In this document: piece after piece, positions 36,311 through 47,806 of the stretch | How the letters are laid out: the number at the start of each line of letters is the position of its first letter | How positions within the stretch are numbered: position 1 is the stretch's first letter | Assembly: GCA_950295325.1 (NCBI GenBank) | Contig: OX485803.1 | Coordinates: 26,341,554-26,405,553 of the forward strand | DNA: 64,000 nt | Origin: Polytrichum commune | Taxonomy: Eukaryota > Streptophyta > Polytrichopsida > Polytrichales > Polytrichaceae | Reading direction: 5' to 3' | The notes under the pieces: generated by a model | Databases searched by the model: none | Told to the model about the DNA's origin: nothing | Seen by the model: only the letters and a program-made list of their open reading frames with translations | Made by a program: the position numbers and the translations under genes

Positions 36311-36609
36311 TGTTGAATGAAATGACGTTGAAATGGCAACCTGCTGCAAAGCGTTATTTGCGGTTTCCATCAATGCTTTAGAGGCCTGACAACGGCATTC
36401 GAATCAAACCTGGTCGTGCATGAGCTGAATTTCAACTTTATATCACCTCATTGCCAGAGGTAACCAGCCATATGGGCTACTACACTCATTGAGGCCTCTA
36501 GATGTTCTCTTATAGTGACCTCTGTTGTACTTGGGACTTTGAAGGTTTACGGGAGTTATTCGGTTAGTTTTTCTTGTTCCCCATCATCTACTCCACCAAA
36601 CTTCATGTC

Positions 36610-36880
36610 TTTGGAATTTATGTTTGCATTTTGCAGATCATCTACGATGAAACATGAATGAAAATCAGATTAAAAGTCGGATTACCCCTAACTCAGTTAT
36701 GGTAATCAAAAATACGTGGTTGTCGGTGAATGAATAAGTTCTACTTCTTTTGTGTTGATTATTGGGTGTAGAGTAGTAATAAAATCTGAAGGCGTAGTCT
36801 AATTTCTTTTTAAGATATGTTTTATGGTGTTCGTTGTTGGATCCACACCTAACCACACATCATTCAAATGTAAGAGTTCG
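36610..36880. repeat. Dispersed repeat R2, inverted copy
   Basis: Complement of R2: CTACGATGAAACATG, CCCTAACTCAGTTATGG, TTGATTATTGGGTGTAGAG, ATCCACACCTAACCACAC. Together with the + copy at 36060 it forms an inverted pair with ~300 bp between. Confidence 0.5.
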
Positions 36881-37524
36881 GTTGAAACGAATAACATGCG
36901 CATATATGTACGTAAACTCATCCATTGGGAATGTGGAAACGTGATGAACCATTCTATAATATGACACCCTCTAATTTAAGACTTTGACTATGGATTTGAC
37001 ATTGGGGATCTCAAATTAGTTCAATGCAACCCGGATGGAAATAATCGGCCCTCAACATACAAGGGGCTCATGTTAAGTAAATCTCTCTAGCCCTAGCATA
37101 TGATTTGGCCACTCACCTCTTTCTTCAACACTCAATTTATGTTTTGATCAAAATTGTCACATGCACCGCACCAAAATAAGATAGCAGCAGGTTAGCAATA
37201 ATAATAATAATAATAATCCACATAACTACATATCAACCCTAAAATATGTTATGGCCGGCTATGTAGATTGAGATCACTACTCAAACTATTAAACACATTA
37301 TGTTTCAGCATCTGAGGTGGCATCAGGAATTGGGGAAGATAAAGACTTCACTAAAGGATGTCCCTAGCCCTTCTCCACCCTAAATCTAGGCCATTGATCT
37401 TCGGGTTCGGAAGGCAAAAGGAAGAGACGCCAATTGCAAATTGACTATATATCTATGGCCCCACTTGGGGACTTGGGCCTCTTTGGCCCTCAAGAGTTAC
37501 TTAGTCCTAAGGATAGCTCAACCT
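36881..37524. other. Intergenic with (AAT)n tract
   Basis: An AAT/ATA microsatellite of about seven units lies near 37196-37217. No gene recognised. Confidence 0.35.
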
Positions 37525-37600
37525 TATATAAGGTATGTGGGTGTTATTTGGTTTGTTTTTCATGTTCTCCAACTTTCTACCAATCAAATTTACACAACAA
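37525..37600. repeat. Dispersed repeat R2, inverted end fragment
   Basis: AAGGTATGTGGGTGTTATTTGG, TTTTTCATGTTCTCCAACTT and ACAACAAAGCTCGTG are complementary to the right end of R2. Confidence 0.4.
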
Positions 37601-38749
37601 AGCTCGTGTTACATTGTGACATGTATTTATTTGTTTTTTTTTTGCTATCTTTAATGTCAAATAGACTCTACTATCGGTAATATTAGAGGACTCCACCCTG
37701 GGAGATTTATTAGTTCTACAAGGAAAAAGGGAGTTACAAATTGGTTGGGATTTTGGTGTCACACGATGTTCCCACCTCATACGCAATGATCATTAGTTAA
37801 GAGCACTTAAATCACCCTAAAGGCATGGAGGAAGAGCCACGGGGGGTGCACTCATTGTTAGAACCGGGAACCACGTGTGTTCATGAGCTTGAAATTGATA
37901 CCCTTGATACACAAGATTTTCCCTTTCTTAAAATCATATACGTACAATATGTAGCTAGGAAATCCCCTTGAATGCATACACAAGTGAGAAATAGACAAAT
38001 CTCATAGATCCCAATCATATGTATGTGCTGGAAAGATCATATGGACAATATGCCTAAAATACTCTTAGCATGACATGTTTATATATCATTAAAGAAATCA
38101 TTGCACACTCGTTCATTCATTGGATGTAATTCAAACAAATTTGTTTCCACAATATAAGTCATTGTAGCCAATGCAAGGATGGTTTCCACTCTACCATCAA
38201 ATGATTTGTAACATCGTATGTCCACATTGACCCATCCTTATTTTGATACCGGCATAACCTTCTTTCCATATTGGAAAGTTGGTTCTAGAGGTCGATTAGT
38301 TGTCAATAGTCAATCCACATGTTGCCAATTTGCAGCACATCCTATAGACCTTCTCAAATACCAACTCTTGGTGGTCAATGTTTTAGCCGACTAGCTTTTT
38401 TTTTTTAATCCATCTTTTCTTCACTCCTTCAACTATTGTTTGACATACTAACAATACCCCACAATCACATCTCAACTTCAATAGGTTATCATTATCCCCA
38501 ACTCTAGATAGTTGAACTCTAGGTTTGATATACAACATACCATACTCAATTCTAGTGAACATACTCTTGGACAGTGTGGGATTACCATTGAACTCACATA
38601 TTGGTTGGAACATTTATTTGGACCTCTTGTAGATTATCCACTTCATTATAATTGACTATGGACCTAAAGGTAGAAATACAACTAGGAGCGTATGAATAAC
38701 ACACCTAGTATATTTACAAAGGATAGAATAAATAATACCCATTCCTTAT
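37601..38749. other. Intergenic, nothing recognised
   Basis: Short frames only. No recognisable domain or repeat. Confidence 0.35.
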
Positions 38750-40075
38750 GTAAATTTTGTAACCCCTTAGGCATAATTAATGCCCCTTTTGTACACCCAC
38801 GTGGGTCCATACTTTTAACAATAAGTGCACCCCCTGAGGGGTTAACCGGTTAACTATATGCTCGAGGACAAGTTGAGGGGAGCTTCAACTCTTAGTTCCT
38901 ACAAGTATATAAGGCTCAAAGTTGGGTGGACCATGCCTCTTGTATCCTCTATATTTTTGAGGGACGTTACATTGGTATCAGAGCTCCAAGCTCTTGTACC
39001 TTGGTGTTTTGGGTGTTGTTACTTTCCGTCGCATAACATTTGCGTTTCAAGTTGGGGAGGCAATTCATGTTATTTTATGAAGAAAGGGAATGAGTTTGTT
39101 GATGTTTGAAGTATAAGCAGTGGAGTTTTGCTTTTATTCTGTTTTAAAAGAGGCAAGAGGAGCGTTTAAGAAAAACGCCCTAATTTCTCGCGACATGTGC
39201 TGTAATTTCTTGTGGAGGGTGCAAGAGGAATAACACGACATGCATGCGAAGAGCAACATGTAGAAAGGTGACCAAGAGCTTGCCCGTAAATATTTTTAAG
39301 AAGGGGTGGGCTAGTAAAAAAAATTGAAGCATGCTTGGAGTGCATGATGTACATTCACACATGGGGCTAGTTGACATTTGGTGCACATTGACACCCGGTG
39401 CAATACCCGGGTGGACCACATACCCGGATACCGGGTTGATACCCGGTTCATGGAAAGTATCCGGGTTGATATTTGGCCATGCCTCCATACCCCGCTCCAA
39501 GATTGATACTCGTGCTACCGTGATACCCAACCAACTTAATGATACACGCGCCATAGTGATACCATGTTTTGGTTGTCCTTGGGTGCTTACCGCACAAGCA
39601 TGTCATATTCATGTTTCACTTGTTCTATTGGTCATTTATTTGGAACAAATATTTATGCACGATTATTGAACGTGGCACTAACAACTAAGAGTACTTCTAG
39701 CAGGAGTCTTGATGCTGTTGCAGAATTTTGGTGATTGGATGAGCGTGTCATCTGCATATTTTGGTTTTTTGCTATTGTTTTTCAAGGTTTTTAGGAGATT
39801 CGAATGCGTCCCTTTGAGTTGTTTTTATATTCCTTGAATATATCAAGATTTGTTAAGCTTTTGAATCAAGTCCTAGGGCTCTTTGGTATTAGTGTATTGT
39901 TTCCATACTTGGGGTATTCTCACATGGAAGACATTTCTTGTATTCTCATACTAAATGTGAAGAATATTCCATGGAATATTGTCAGTCCCACATAACACTG
40001 TTATGAATTTGAATAATGTTATGCTGGGCGGAACATGCCTCTTATTTCCTCTTTATTTTTGACAAACACTACATG
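38750..40075 (+). mobile_element. Possible small LTR-retroelement fossil with initiator-Met primer site
   Basis: TGGTATCAGAGC at about 38971 is the classical plant primer-binding site complementary to the initiator methionine tRNA. The sequence before it looks like the end of an LTR, with TATATAAGG at about 38917 and a ~50-bp stretch GACCATGCCTCTTGTATCC running to ACGTTACA. A similar stretch (GAACATGCCTCTTATTTCC) ends near 40072, which may be the end of the second LTR. The ~1 kb between has no gag/pol, so this would be a small non-autonomous element. Broken and old. Confidence 0.4.
39880..40026. mobile_element. Palindromic MITE, right-half copy
   Basis: GAATATTCCATGGAATATTG, CAGTCCCACATAACACTG and GAATAATGTTATGC match the right arm of 26680-26842. 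The left half is diverged. Confidence 0.4.
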
Positions 40076-40345
40076 CATTAGCAAATCTACAATGAAACAT
40101 CTGCAGAAATTGGATTGAAAATCGGACCTCCCTTGATTTAGTTATGGTTATCGGAAGTGCATGTTTGTTGATTTCTTAACTAGATACAGAGGTCCTCCCA
40201 GTTGTCTTCACTGTTCATTGTAGAAAAATTAATATTATTTGAAGATGTGGTCCAATGTCTTTTCAGCATGTGTCTTTATGATATTTGCTCCTTTGATCCT
40301 CACCAAACCACATACCAATCAAATCTAGGGGTCCAATTACCTTAG
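40065..40345. repeat. Dispersed repeat R2, inverted copy
   Basis: Complement of R2: GCATTAGCAAATCTAC, GAAACATCTGCAGAAATTGG, TTTAGTTATGGTTATCGG, AGATGTGGTCCAATGTC, CCACATACCAATCAAATC. Confidence 0.55.
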
Positions 40346-41009
40346 GACCTCTAACTAAAGACCTCTCATTTATGAAAATTTACATGAATGAGTGACCCTT
40401 GCTTTGCATTCCAAAATGAAGTCCATGCTTTCATTTTGATAGTTATAGGTTTGGTGTTGGTGTCATCATTGTCCAACTCCAAGATTTCATGGGATTTGAA
40501 GTTGCTTGATGTCGATTGCTAAGCATGATTGTTAACCATGCTTAGGTGTTTTGTTACCCTTCTTCAGCTTGTTTTGTTGCATTGCGTCACTGTACCATAA
40601 AGACTCAATTGCCTCTCTCTCTATTTTGGGGGCCTAGTGGCCTTGTATGTTCATAACATAAATTATGAATCAGTCACAAACTTACAGGGGGTCAAGTTTT
40701 TACGTTGGATGAAAGAGAGATACGTTCATATGTGATTGAAGAGATATTAAGCATATATGAGTCTTCCTCTCATTCCTTCAACATAAAAGCTTTGAAATAA
40801 AATGGAGTCCGGGAGTTACCTTCTTAGTTGGTTCAACACCTAAATTGGCTTAGAAAACCCTGAATCAGTCTACACGAAGTCACCGAAGATGATACGGCAA
40901 CAAACTAATAGGGAGTCACGTTCTATGTTGGATGGATGAGAGGTACACTTGTGTGTGACAATTCCCTCTCTCAGTATGCGCAATACACTAGATGGGTCTT
41001 AAGTGGCTT
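40346..41009. other. Intergenic, nothing recognised
   Basis: No gene or clear repeat. A weak repetition of ATGAGAGATACG/ATGAGAGGTACAC occurs near 40715 and 40938. Confidence 0.3.
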
Positions 41010-41375
41010 GTATTCTTAATTGAACCCCTACATTTGATTGGCATGTGGTTCCGTGAGGATCGAAGAGCAAACAACATAAGTACACATAAAATTAGAAGAG
41101 GTTGGACTACGTCTTCAAATATGAATAACTACTCTACATTCAATAATGAACACAATTGGGATGACCTATCTATCAAGTTTTGAAATCAACAAGCATGCAC
41201 TTCGATAACCATGACTAAATAAGGAGAAGTCCAATTTTCAATCTGATTTTTGCAGATATTTCATCATAGATTTGGTAATGCAACACGGATTTTATTTTGT
41301 TGCGTTGATCTACTACTTGGTAGAAGTTGGGAGAACATGAAAAATGGACCAAATACTACCCACATACCTTAAAGC
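41010..41375. repeat. Dispersed repeat R2, + copy
   Basis: A nearly full-length R2 copy from TTGAACCCCTACATTTGATT to AAATACTACCCACATACC, containing GATTTTTGCAGATATTTCAT and GTAATGCAACACGGATTTT. It is the last transposon-type repeat before the genic segment. Confidence 0.55.
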
Positions 41376-41479
41376 TTAATTCCCTCTCTCATTTACACGA
41401 GGGTGATTTGGGCGGGCGGGCAAGCATGAGAATTTTGCTTTAAGATAATATAGTGGATGTGGCGGCGTGCGCTGAGGTG

Positions 41480-43741
41480 GCAGCGAGGGGGGGGATCTAG
41501 GTGGCGGAGGCGGGGGCCACGTAGGTAGCGTGCTGAGTCTCCTCACGGCCCTAGCAGGAGCGCCGCTTTCTCTCTAAATCTCTTCCCCACCACCACCACC
41601 ACCACCATCTTCACATGCTCTCGTGAACTTCTCATAAGCTTACATTCAATCCTAACTTACCCTCCCTCCCCCGCTTGCTCCTCACCACAGACACAAACAC
41701 AATCACAAACACAACAAACACAACAAAACATCTGAAGCACAAGATCATCAACAGCTCGAAGCGCCGCCCAAGCACCAGAATAAGCAGAAGCACAAGGAGC
41801 AGATTCTGAAGCAGAAGAAGGACCAGAAGCTGTTGTTGTTGTGGTGGTGGAGGCGAAGAAGAAGGACAAGAAGAGGAGGAGGAGGAGGAGGAGGAAGAAG
41901 AAGAAGCCATTATTAGTGAGACTGCATTTGAGAGATCGAAAGTGGGAGCTCGGGAATCAATAGGATTGAGTTGCATGTGTAGTGGGCGGTGTGGTGGCTG
42001 TGGGATTGGGGGTGATTGTGGGTGTGGATGGGTGTGGGTGGGAGTGGGCTAGATTGCTAGGTAGGGCGTTAAGGTGCTCTCTCTCCTGAGGTTGTCAAGG
42101 CTTCAAAGTTTGTGCTAGTGGGGGGTGGGGGGTGGGAAGTAGTGCGAGAGACGTTGAGTTGAAGTGGGGGGAGATTGAGGGGAGATTACTAGACTGGGGA
42201 TAAGTAGTTAGTTGTAACTAGATACACACTGGAGGGCTGCAGGCATGGGTGAAGAAGAAAAGTGTGTTGGATTATAAGTGTCAAGTAGTGGTTTCGAGTG
42301 CACTACTATATTCATCGTTACCGCAACTGTGAAGCTTTGGAGCCCCGTTTTGAGATCATTCTCCGTGGCCCTTACACCTGTCTCCGAAAGAAGCTCCGGA
42401 AGAAAGAAGAAGATCCGAAGAAGGTTGTGATGATGACTCGCCTTGCCTAATTTCTTCTTCATATCCATTGTCTAAACTTGACGAGAAGGAGTGTCTGTCT
42501 GTAGCCAGCCTCCGGTGATCACAACTAACTATTTCTCCACAATGCTGTTGTAACTGCTACTATCTTGAAGAGTCTTATCTTTAGTGGGGAACTTTTGTCC
42601 CACTTCTGTCGAGAACACAGTTATACAAGTTGATGTAGAGACTGCAATCAACTGCTCCAGGACCTTCATCGTTATATTTTTTTGTTGCTCACCGATCTGG
42701 TGAGCTCCCGGGAGCTATCCCAGATGTCATGTAGCTCCTCATACGTATAGGTGCACTGAATTGCTCAACCTTGCACACTTCCTTCAATCTAGCGAAGTTT
42801 TAACCGGTCGACTCAAAAAGACCTGCCTGCACCTACTGAGTACTACATCTCTAGTATTGTGTTCCTGTATCATTTAAAGTTTAAGATTGAAGACGAAACC
42901 TCCACAAGAAATGCAGGCCTGGCACCTCCTGATGATTCCTTACAAGGATCAGATCAGAGCTTTGGGTGCTTACAACTTCTACTAGCTCAAGGTGTTTGCA
43001 TATGTATGACTGCAGGTGACCGCTTATTTTTCAGTAGCCCTTCCCTACAAAGTGGTTCTTCATTCAACAGATGACCCATGGATACTTTGTGTCCTCCATC
43101 ACTTGGCGGATAGAGTTAGAATCGGTGGCAAGGATCAGCACAGCTAGCCCCAAGTCAGAACTATAAGCAATGTTTTATAATAAAGTTCTTGCTGGACGAG
43201 CTCAATTAAGATTTTGAAGCTGGAGCCCTAACTTGGACTTTGAAATGATCGGTTCTAACTATTTTTCCCACTTCAACTTGCATGCAGACGGCGGTTGCTT
43301 CGAGTCTTGGACGTTAATCCGGATTCTTCTTCTCCTCCTCGAGGAATTTATCATCATCATCATCGATCGATCGAGCAGTGAATTTACAACATCATCTGCT
43401 GGCTCACACTCTTCTGTCAAAGTAACATTAAGTGGTGAACCTGCATCAGCCAGATTACCTTTGAGCTTCTCCCAAGGTCGGTATCTGGCCGTTCAGGCAC
43501 CTTCTTCAACAAGTTCAACAAATTTATTTCTGACCCAAACTTCCGGTAAGTCATTGACATTCCTGCACAAATACAGCAAAATTCTGGTTTTTCCTGTTTT
43601 CTTTCTCTCTCCAACTCCCCATCATGTTGTTGTTTCCATGCTAAGCTGGTTGAAGAGCGCCACCACTTTCTTATTATTCTCCAAGTTTCCAACGCTTTTT
43701 CCACATTTCACACAACTTAATTATGACACCTTTTCAGATGG
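41480..43741 (+). promoter_or_regulatory. Putative promoter and 5' leader exon region of the ICE1-like gene
   Basis: Composition changes here from AT-rich repeats to GC-rich sequence with CT-rich and (CCA)n tracts at 41568-41610, as at plant transcription starts. A strong 5' splice site (AGATGG|GTAAGTA) ends the stretch at 43741. A matching acceptor (TTCTTCTCAG) at 47787 leads into the ATG exon, giving a ~4.05-kb leader intron. Plus-strand frames here (170 aa, 43233-43745) are low-complexity and unlike any protein. A further leader intron inside this stretch is possible. All of this is inferred and has no transcript evidence. Confidence 0.35.
41985..42180 (+). other. G-rich tract in putative leader
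   Basis: GGG/GGGG runs recur every few bases (GGGCGGTGTGGTGGCTGTGGG, GGGGGTGATTGTGGG, GGGTGGGAG, later GGGGGGTGGGGGGTGGG). They are all on the plus strand, so in an RNA made from this gene they would be G-quadruplex candidates. Confidence 0.4.
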
Positions 43742-46700
43742 GTAAGTACATCCGCGTCTTTGCATTTGCATTAAGCCAGTTCTTGAGTTGAGAAAACTCA
43801 AGAACAAAAGTGTGTACATGCTGAAGGTCAAAATGTTGTTGTGCATCAATCGTGTGTTCTATGTTTTGATGAACTTCTCCATGTCAGCTATAAATACTAC
43901 AAAGTGTCCTTTCCTGTTAAGACTCGCCACAGTCCTGAGTAACTTTTGTGCCATGTGACGGAAATATTTATGTACACATTATTCTGCATTTTCTTTTATT
44001 TAATTTTCAAAAAATTGGTATTGTGCACCTTTAGGTACTGTTGATGACAGGATTAAATGTCTTGTTGTCAATGGTGCCTTGAGGAGTCGTTACGTTCGAT
44101 CTCACATGTAACTTTGAAACCTGGATGTTGCTTGTTTTGGCCGCCATTGGTGGCGGCTGGTCACAAGCTGCTCTTATTAATTAGGGACCCCTTTAGGACA
44201 TGACAGTGACGAATCCTTTGTCCAATCAGGCCACATTAATGGCCGTTGTGGCAAATTACTTAAGTAGAGGAGCCTGCTGGGCCCTGGAGAATGCAGTGCT
44301 TATCCTATTGTAGTGAGTGTTTGATTGGTACTTTCCGAAAGTACAGTGTACCACTACCGAGACGACTGATGACTGTCTGTGGTGATTGCTGGAATTTCTA
44401 ATTAATTGCTTCAAATATACGTCCACATGATAATCCCAGTTTGTACTACTACTTAAGGAACAGTACTTATGGTCATGGGTATCTTAGTGTAACTGATAGC
44501 TTTGATTTTGGAATCAGCATCCTTCTCCTTAATTTTCTCTTTAATAACACTTGATTATGAAGCCACAGCTTTGAAGCTCGATCTCTTTTCCTTGACAGCC
44601 AGAGAGATCGACTTACCTCAAAATCACAAACATTCAGTTATAATACCTGACTTACTCTTGTATCTTAGTGGAGAAAGTTCTCTCAATGGTTAAGTTGCTC
44701 GCTCTGTAGCTAGGAACTGTAAATAATGTATTTCATATGGCTGGCATGCCTTGAGAGCAATTTTGGAAGGGCTCCAAAATATCCTCAAATGTTTTGCACC
44801 AGTACAGTGCTTTTTTTCACACTAATAACTGGCACTCAAATACGAGCATGTTTCAGTTACAATGATGACTATTCCCAGTACATGCACTCAGCCCCTAAGT
44901 AGTGTACTTACTATGCCTCGCTAGAAGCTCTAGTAGCCTTCGACAATTGAAACTAATATATTAGTGGCCGACCAATGACCATGTGTTTCTGGTGCCCTGT
45001 CTCTTAGCCCGCACACTTGCTGGACTGCATTTCAATGTTTATAACTGTTAAAAACATTTATCCTTCAGTGAGAGTGACTGTACATAAATGGGTGTCTAGG
45101 AGTCTCCTCCTGCAGTAGTTCACGAACGGTTTGTTCAGAGACGTTTTGACCTCATTTTTAAGTACGCACTTTGTCCAGTCACACTTTCGTACAAATCCCT
45201 CTGCATGCCTGTAGGTGCAAACACAGAGTACTTGGCTGGGTAAATCAGGTAGCTAGCTATTGCTGTGAGATAGCTTCAAGGCCTCTTGGTGTAGTACTAC
45301 AGTAACCGGTAACTAATTAGTACATAATTCAGATCGTTATTTTCATATTTAGGTGTAACTGAGGTTAATAGTCAATTAAGAACCGACCTGCTGTATCTAA
45401 TGACAAAACACATATGCACCATGGTCCATCAGAAGCATGATATATTATACTTGACTTAATTACTGTTAAGAATTTGAGAGCATATTTAAGTTAGCTGCTG
45501 TATGTAAGGAATATTCACACTGTTTGGTACTTGTTCTACCCTGCCAGAGATGATGATGTGTCCTTTTCGTATTAGTATACATGTCACAATCCCACCTCAA
45601 CCTGCTGATATAGTGCTACTCTCCTGATTAAGCTCATTTGTCACCTAATTTTCTCTAGGTACTCCATCTACTAAAGATCATTTTCGGTGTCTGGCCTGAT
45701 GATGACACACACCCGGTACAGACAGAGCCACTGAGACGTTGCTAACATTTAGCCAGGTTTGGGGGGGCCACACCTTGTAAAGAGGTGGCCTGGTAAGTAA
45801 GTTAGTAGTACTATTTAGCTTACTACACCCAATTTTGTGAACCTTTAAAAAATATCCAGAAACCCCAAAAATAGTCTAGCAATAATCATGTCTTATATGA
45901 TCCCAACAAGTGCTTGAGCTGCGAGGTTAACTGGTGAGTGCACAGTACCATGTACATACTTTATTTTAAAAAGTGAAGCTTTGCGTCTTGTTTGGGGTTT
46001 CCTTCGTGCTCATTCTGATACTTCAAAACCTCTTGTGCGATCATGAGTGTTGCCGCACAGATGTTACGCTGATGTAATGAAAGATGTGGCACACATTTAG
46101 GTGCCTAGCTGTGGGGGGTGGTTGTTGTTGTCGTCCTGGATCATCATTGAGCTGTTTCACCAAGTGTTGAACATTGCTTCCTTGGGTAAGGGTATAATAT
46201 AGGTAGCTATCTGTTTCCCATGGGTTACTTGGCTCCAAGGAGATAGATTTTCGCCACAACAACATCGTTGCTCGATGATGCTCACCTTCTTTCATTCCAT
46301 GAGTCCTAAAGCTCTCAAGTGGAAGAAACTTACACTGTTGTTGGTGTTGCTAATAAATATCATCATCATCATCATCATCATCATAGTCTCACTTCAGAAA
46401 TGTTGGAGTTTCTGGAGTTTTTTTTAGATGAGATAGATCTTTGATCATCTGTCTGCAAGTCCCATGCCAATGTGTAGGTAGCCATCCCTTTTGGCTCAAG
46501 CTTTTAAGGTCGCAATGTCACGACTACATTATCAGCCCTACAACACTCCGCTTGTTTACTACATCATGGAGTACCCTTTTTGTAGGATACCTATGTTCCT
46601 GTCGATCTTACATCCTCATCCCTAAAGCTTGCTCTGACGGTGATACTGCACGAGATTACCTAAGGTCTTATACTCTTCTGATTTCATTATCTGTCTGTCT

Positions 46701-47787
46701 GTAAGTTTGATTCACATGCTGTTTTAGTTCCTGCTGAGAAGGTAGTACATTCCGTAAAACATCAAAAGTTTTCGTGCAATGGCTCCTGCTTAATCCAGAG
46801 ATTATATCATGTCTTTACTATCTCGGGAGATTTTCAGATGGAATGGGGGAGGGACCTGTGGAGGTACATTCAGTGGAATACCACAGGCCCTGGACTCTTC
46901 AATATTTAGTACAATATTTATGGTTCTCACGGGAAACATAAAAAATAGAAGGGTTCTAGTTAGATGACTCACTTGTTGTCTTCCTTCTGTTGGGCGTTGT
47001 TGATGAGTATTATAACAAGGACAACAACCACATTTGTTGTTGTTGTAGTAGTAGTGGTAGTGTTGGACGTAGTTAAAGCAGGCTCACGGGTCCGGTGTCA
47101 AAACCGTGAATGAATTCTTTATGGTCATGTCACTCTCTCCCTTTCTCTTTTGAATCTTCCTGCATTGGCGTGCATAAAGATCTTTAAAGCTTTTACACCT
47201 TCCAATGGCATTTAAAAGTCATATGGAATGAAAAGAATATATGATAAATGCTGATACATGCATTTTGGAGAGGATTTCTCTCTCTTAAGCTCTTGTAGTA
47301 GTTTGCCAATATATATTCCTTTACTGCCACATTCGCTGGAGACGGTAACCATAAGTGAAGTAGTACATTGTAAGCCTGTCTCTCGAGTCTGACAATATCT
47401 TTGCAATTTTCCATGACAGGAAACTCTTCATTGAACTAAGCTTCAACAACATCAGATCAAGTAGTGGATCGACGGTGCAGGCGCACCAATTCCCCTTTTT
47501 CTGCAAGCTGGGCTAGCTCCCAGGTAAAGTGTTACCCGGAAGCTGCCACAGATTTTTAGACAAGACTCTGCACTCAGATTACTGAATGATTGATTTATCT
47601 GCACTCGACAGTCCGAATAGTTTTGAGATTTGTGTATGGGTTCAACAGAGCGATCCATTATGGAAATGGAAACAAGAATGTTTTAAGATTGGAATCTTTA
47701 TAATGTATGGGCCCACTGATGAAGAAATTAATAGGCCATGTTTGGTAATCCCACATCCTCACAAGTTGTGATGATCATTCTTCTCAG
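43742..47787 (+). other. Putative ~4-kb intron in the 5' leader of the ICE1-like gene
   Basis: Bounded by GTAAGTA at 43742 and CAG at 47787. No transposon family from the left part of the window was recognised in it. It has an (ATC)n tract at about 46355-46383 and a (TTG)n-like tract near 47030-47045. No independent gene is recognisable. Confidence 0.35.
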
Positions 47788-47806
47788 AGCTCAACAACGT
47801 AAGATA

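Noticed and set aside
41632-41976. 114-aa minus-strand frame rich in Ser and Leu
   Set aside because: It is low complexity, arises from GAG/GAA and CTT-type simple sequence in the leader region, and has no recognisable domain.
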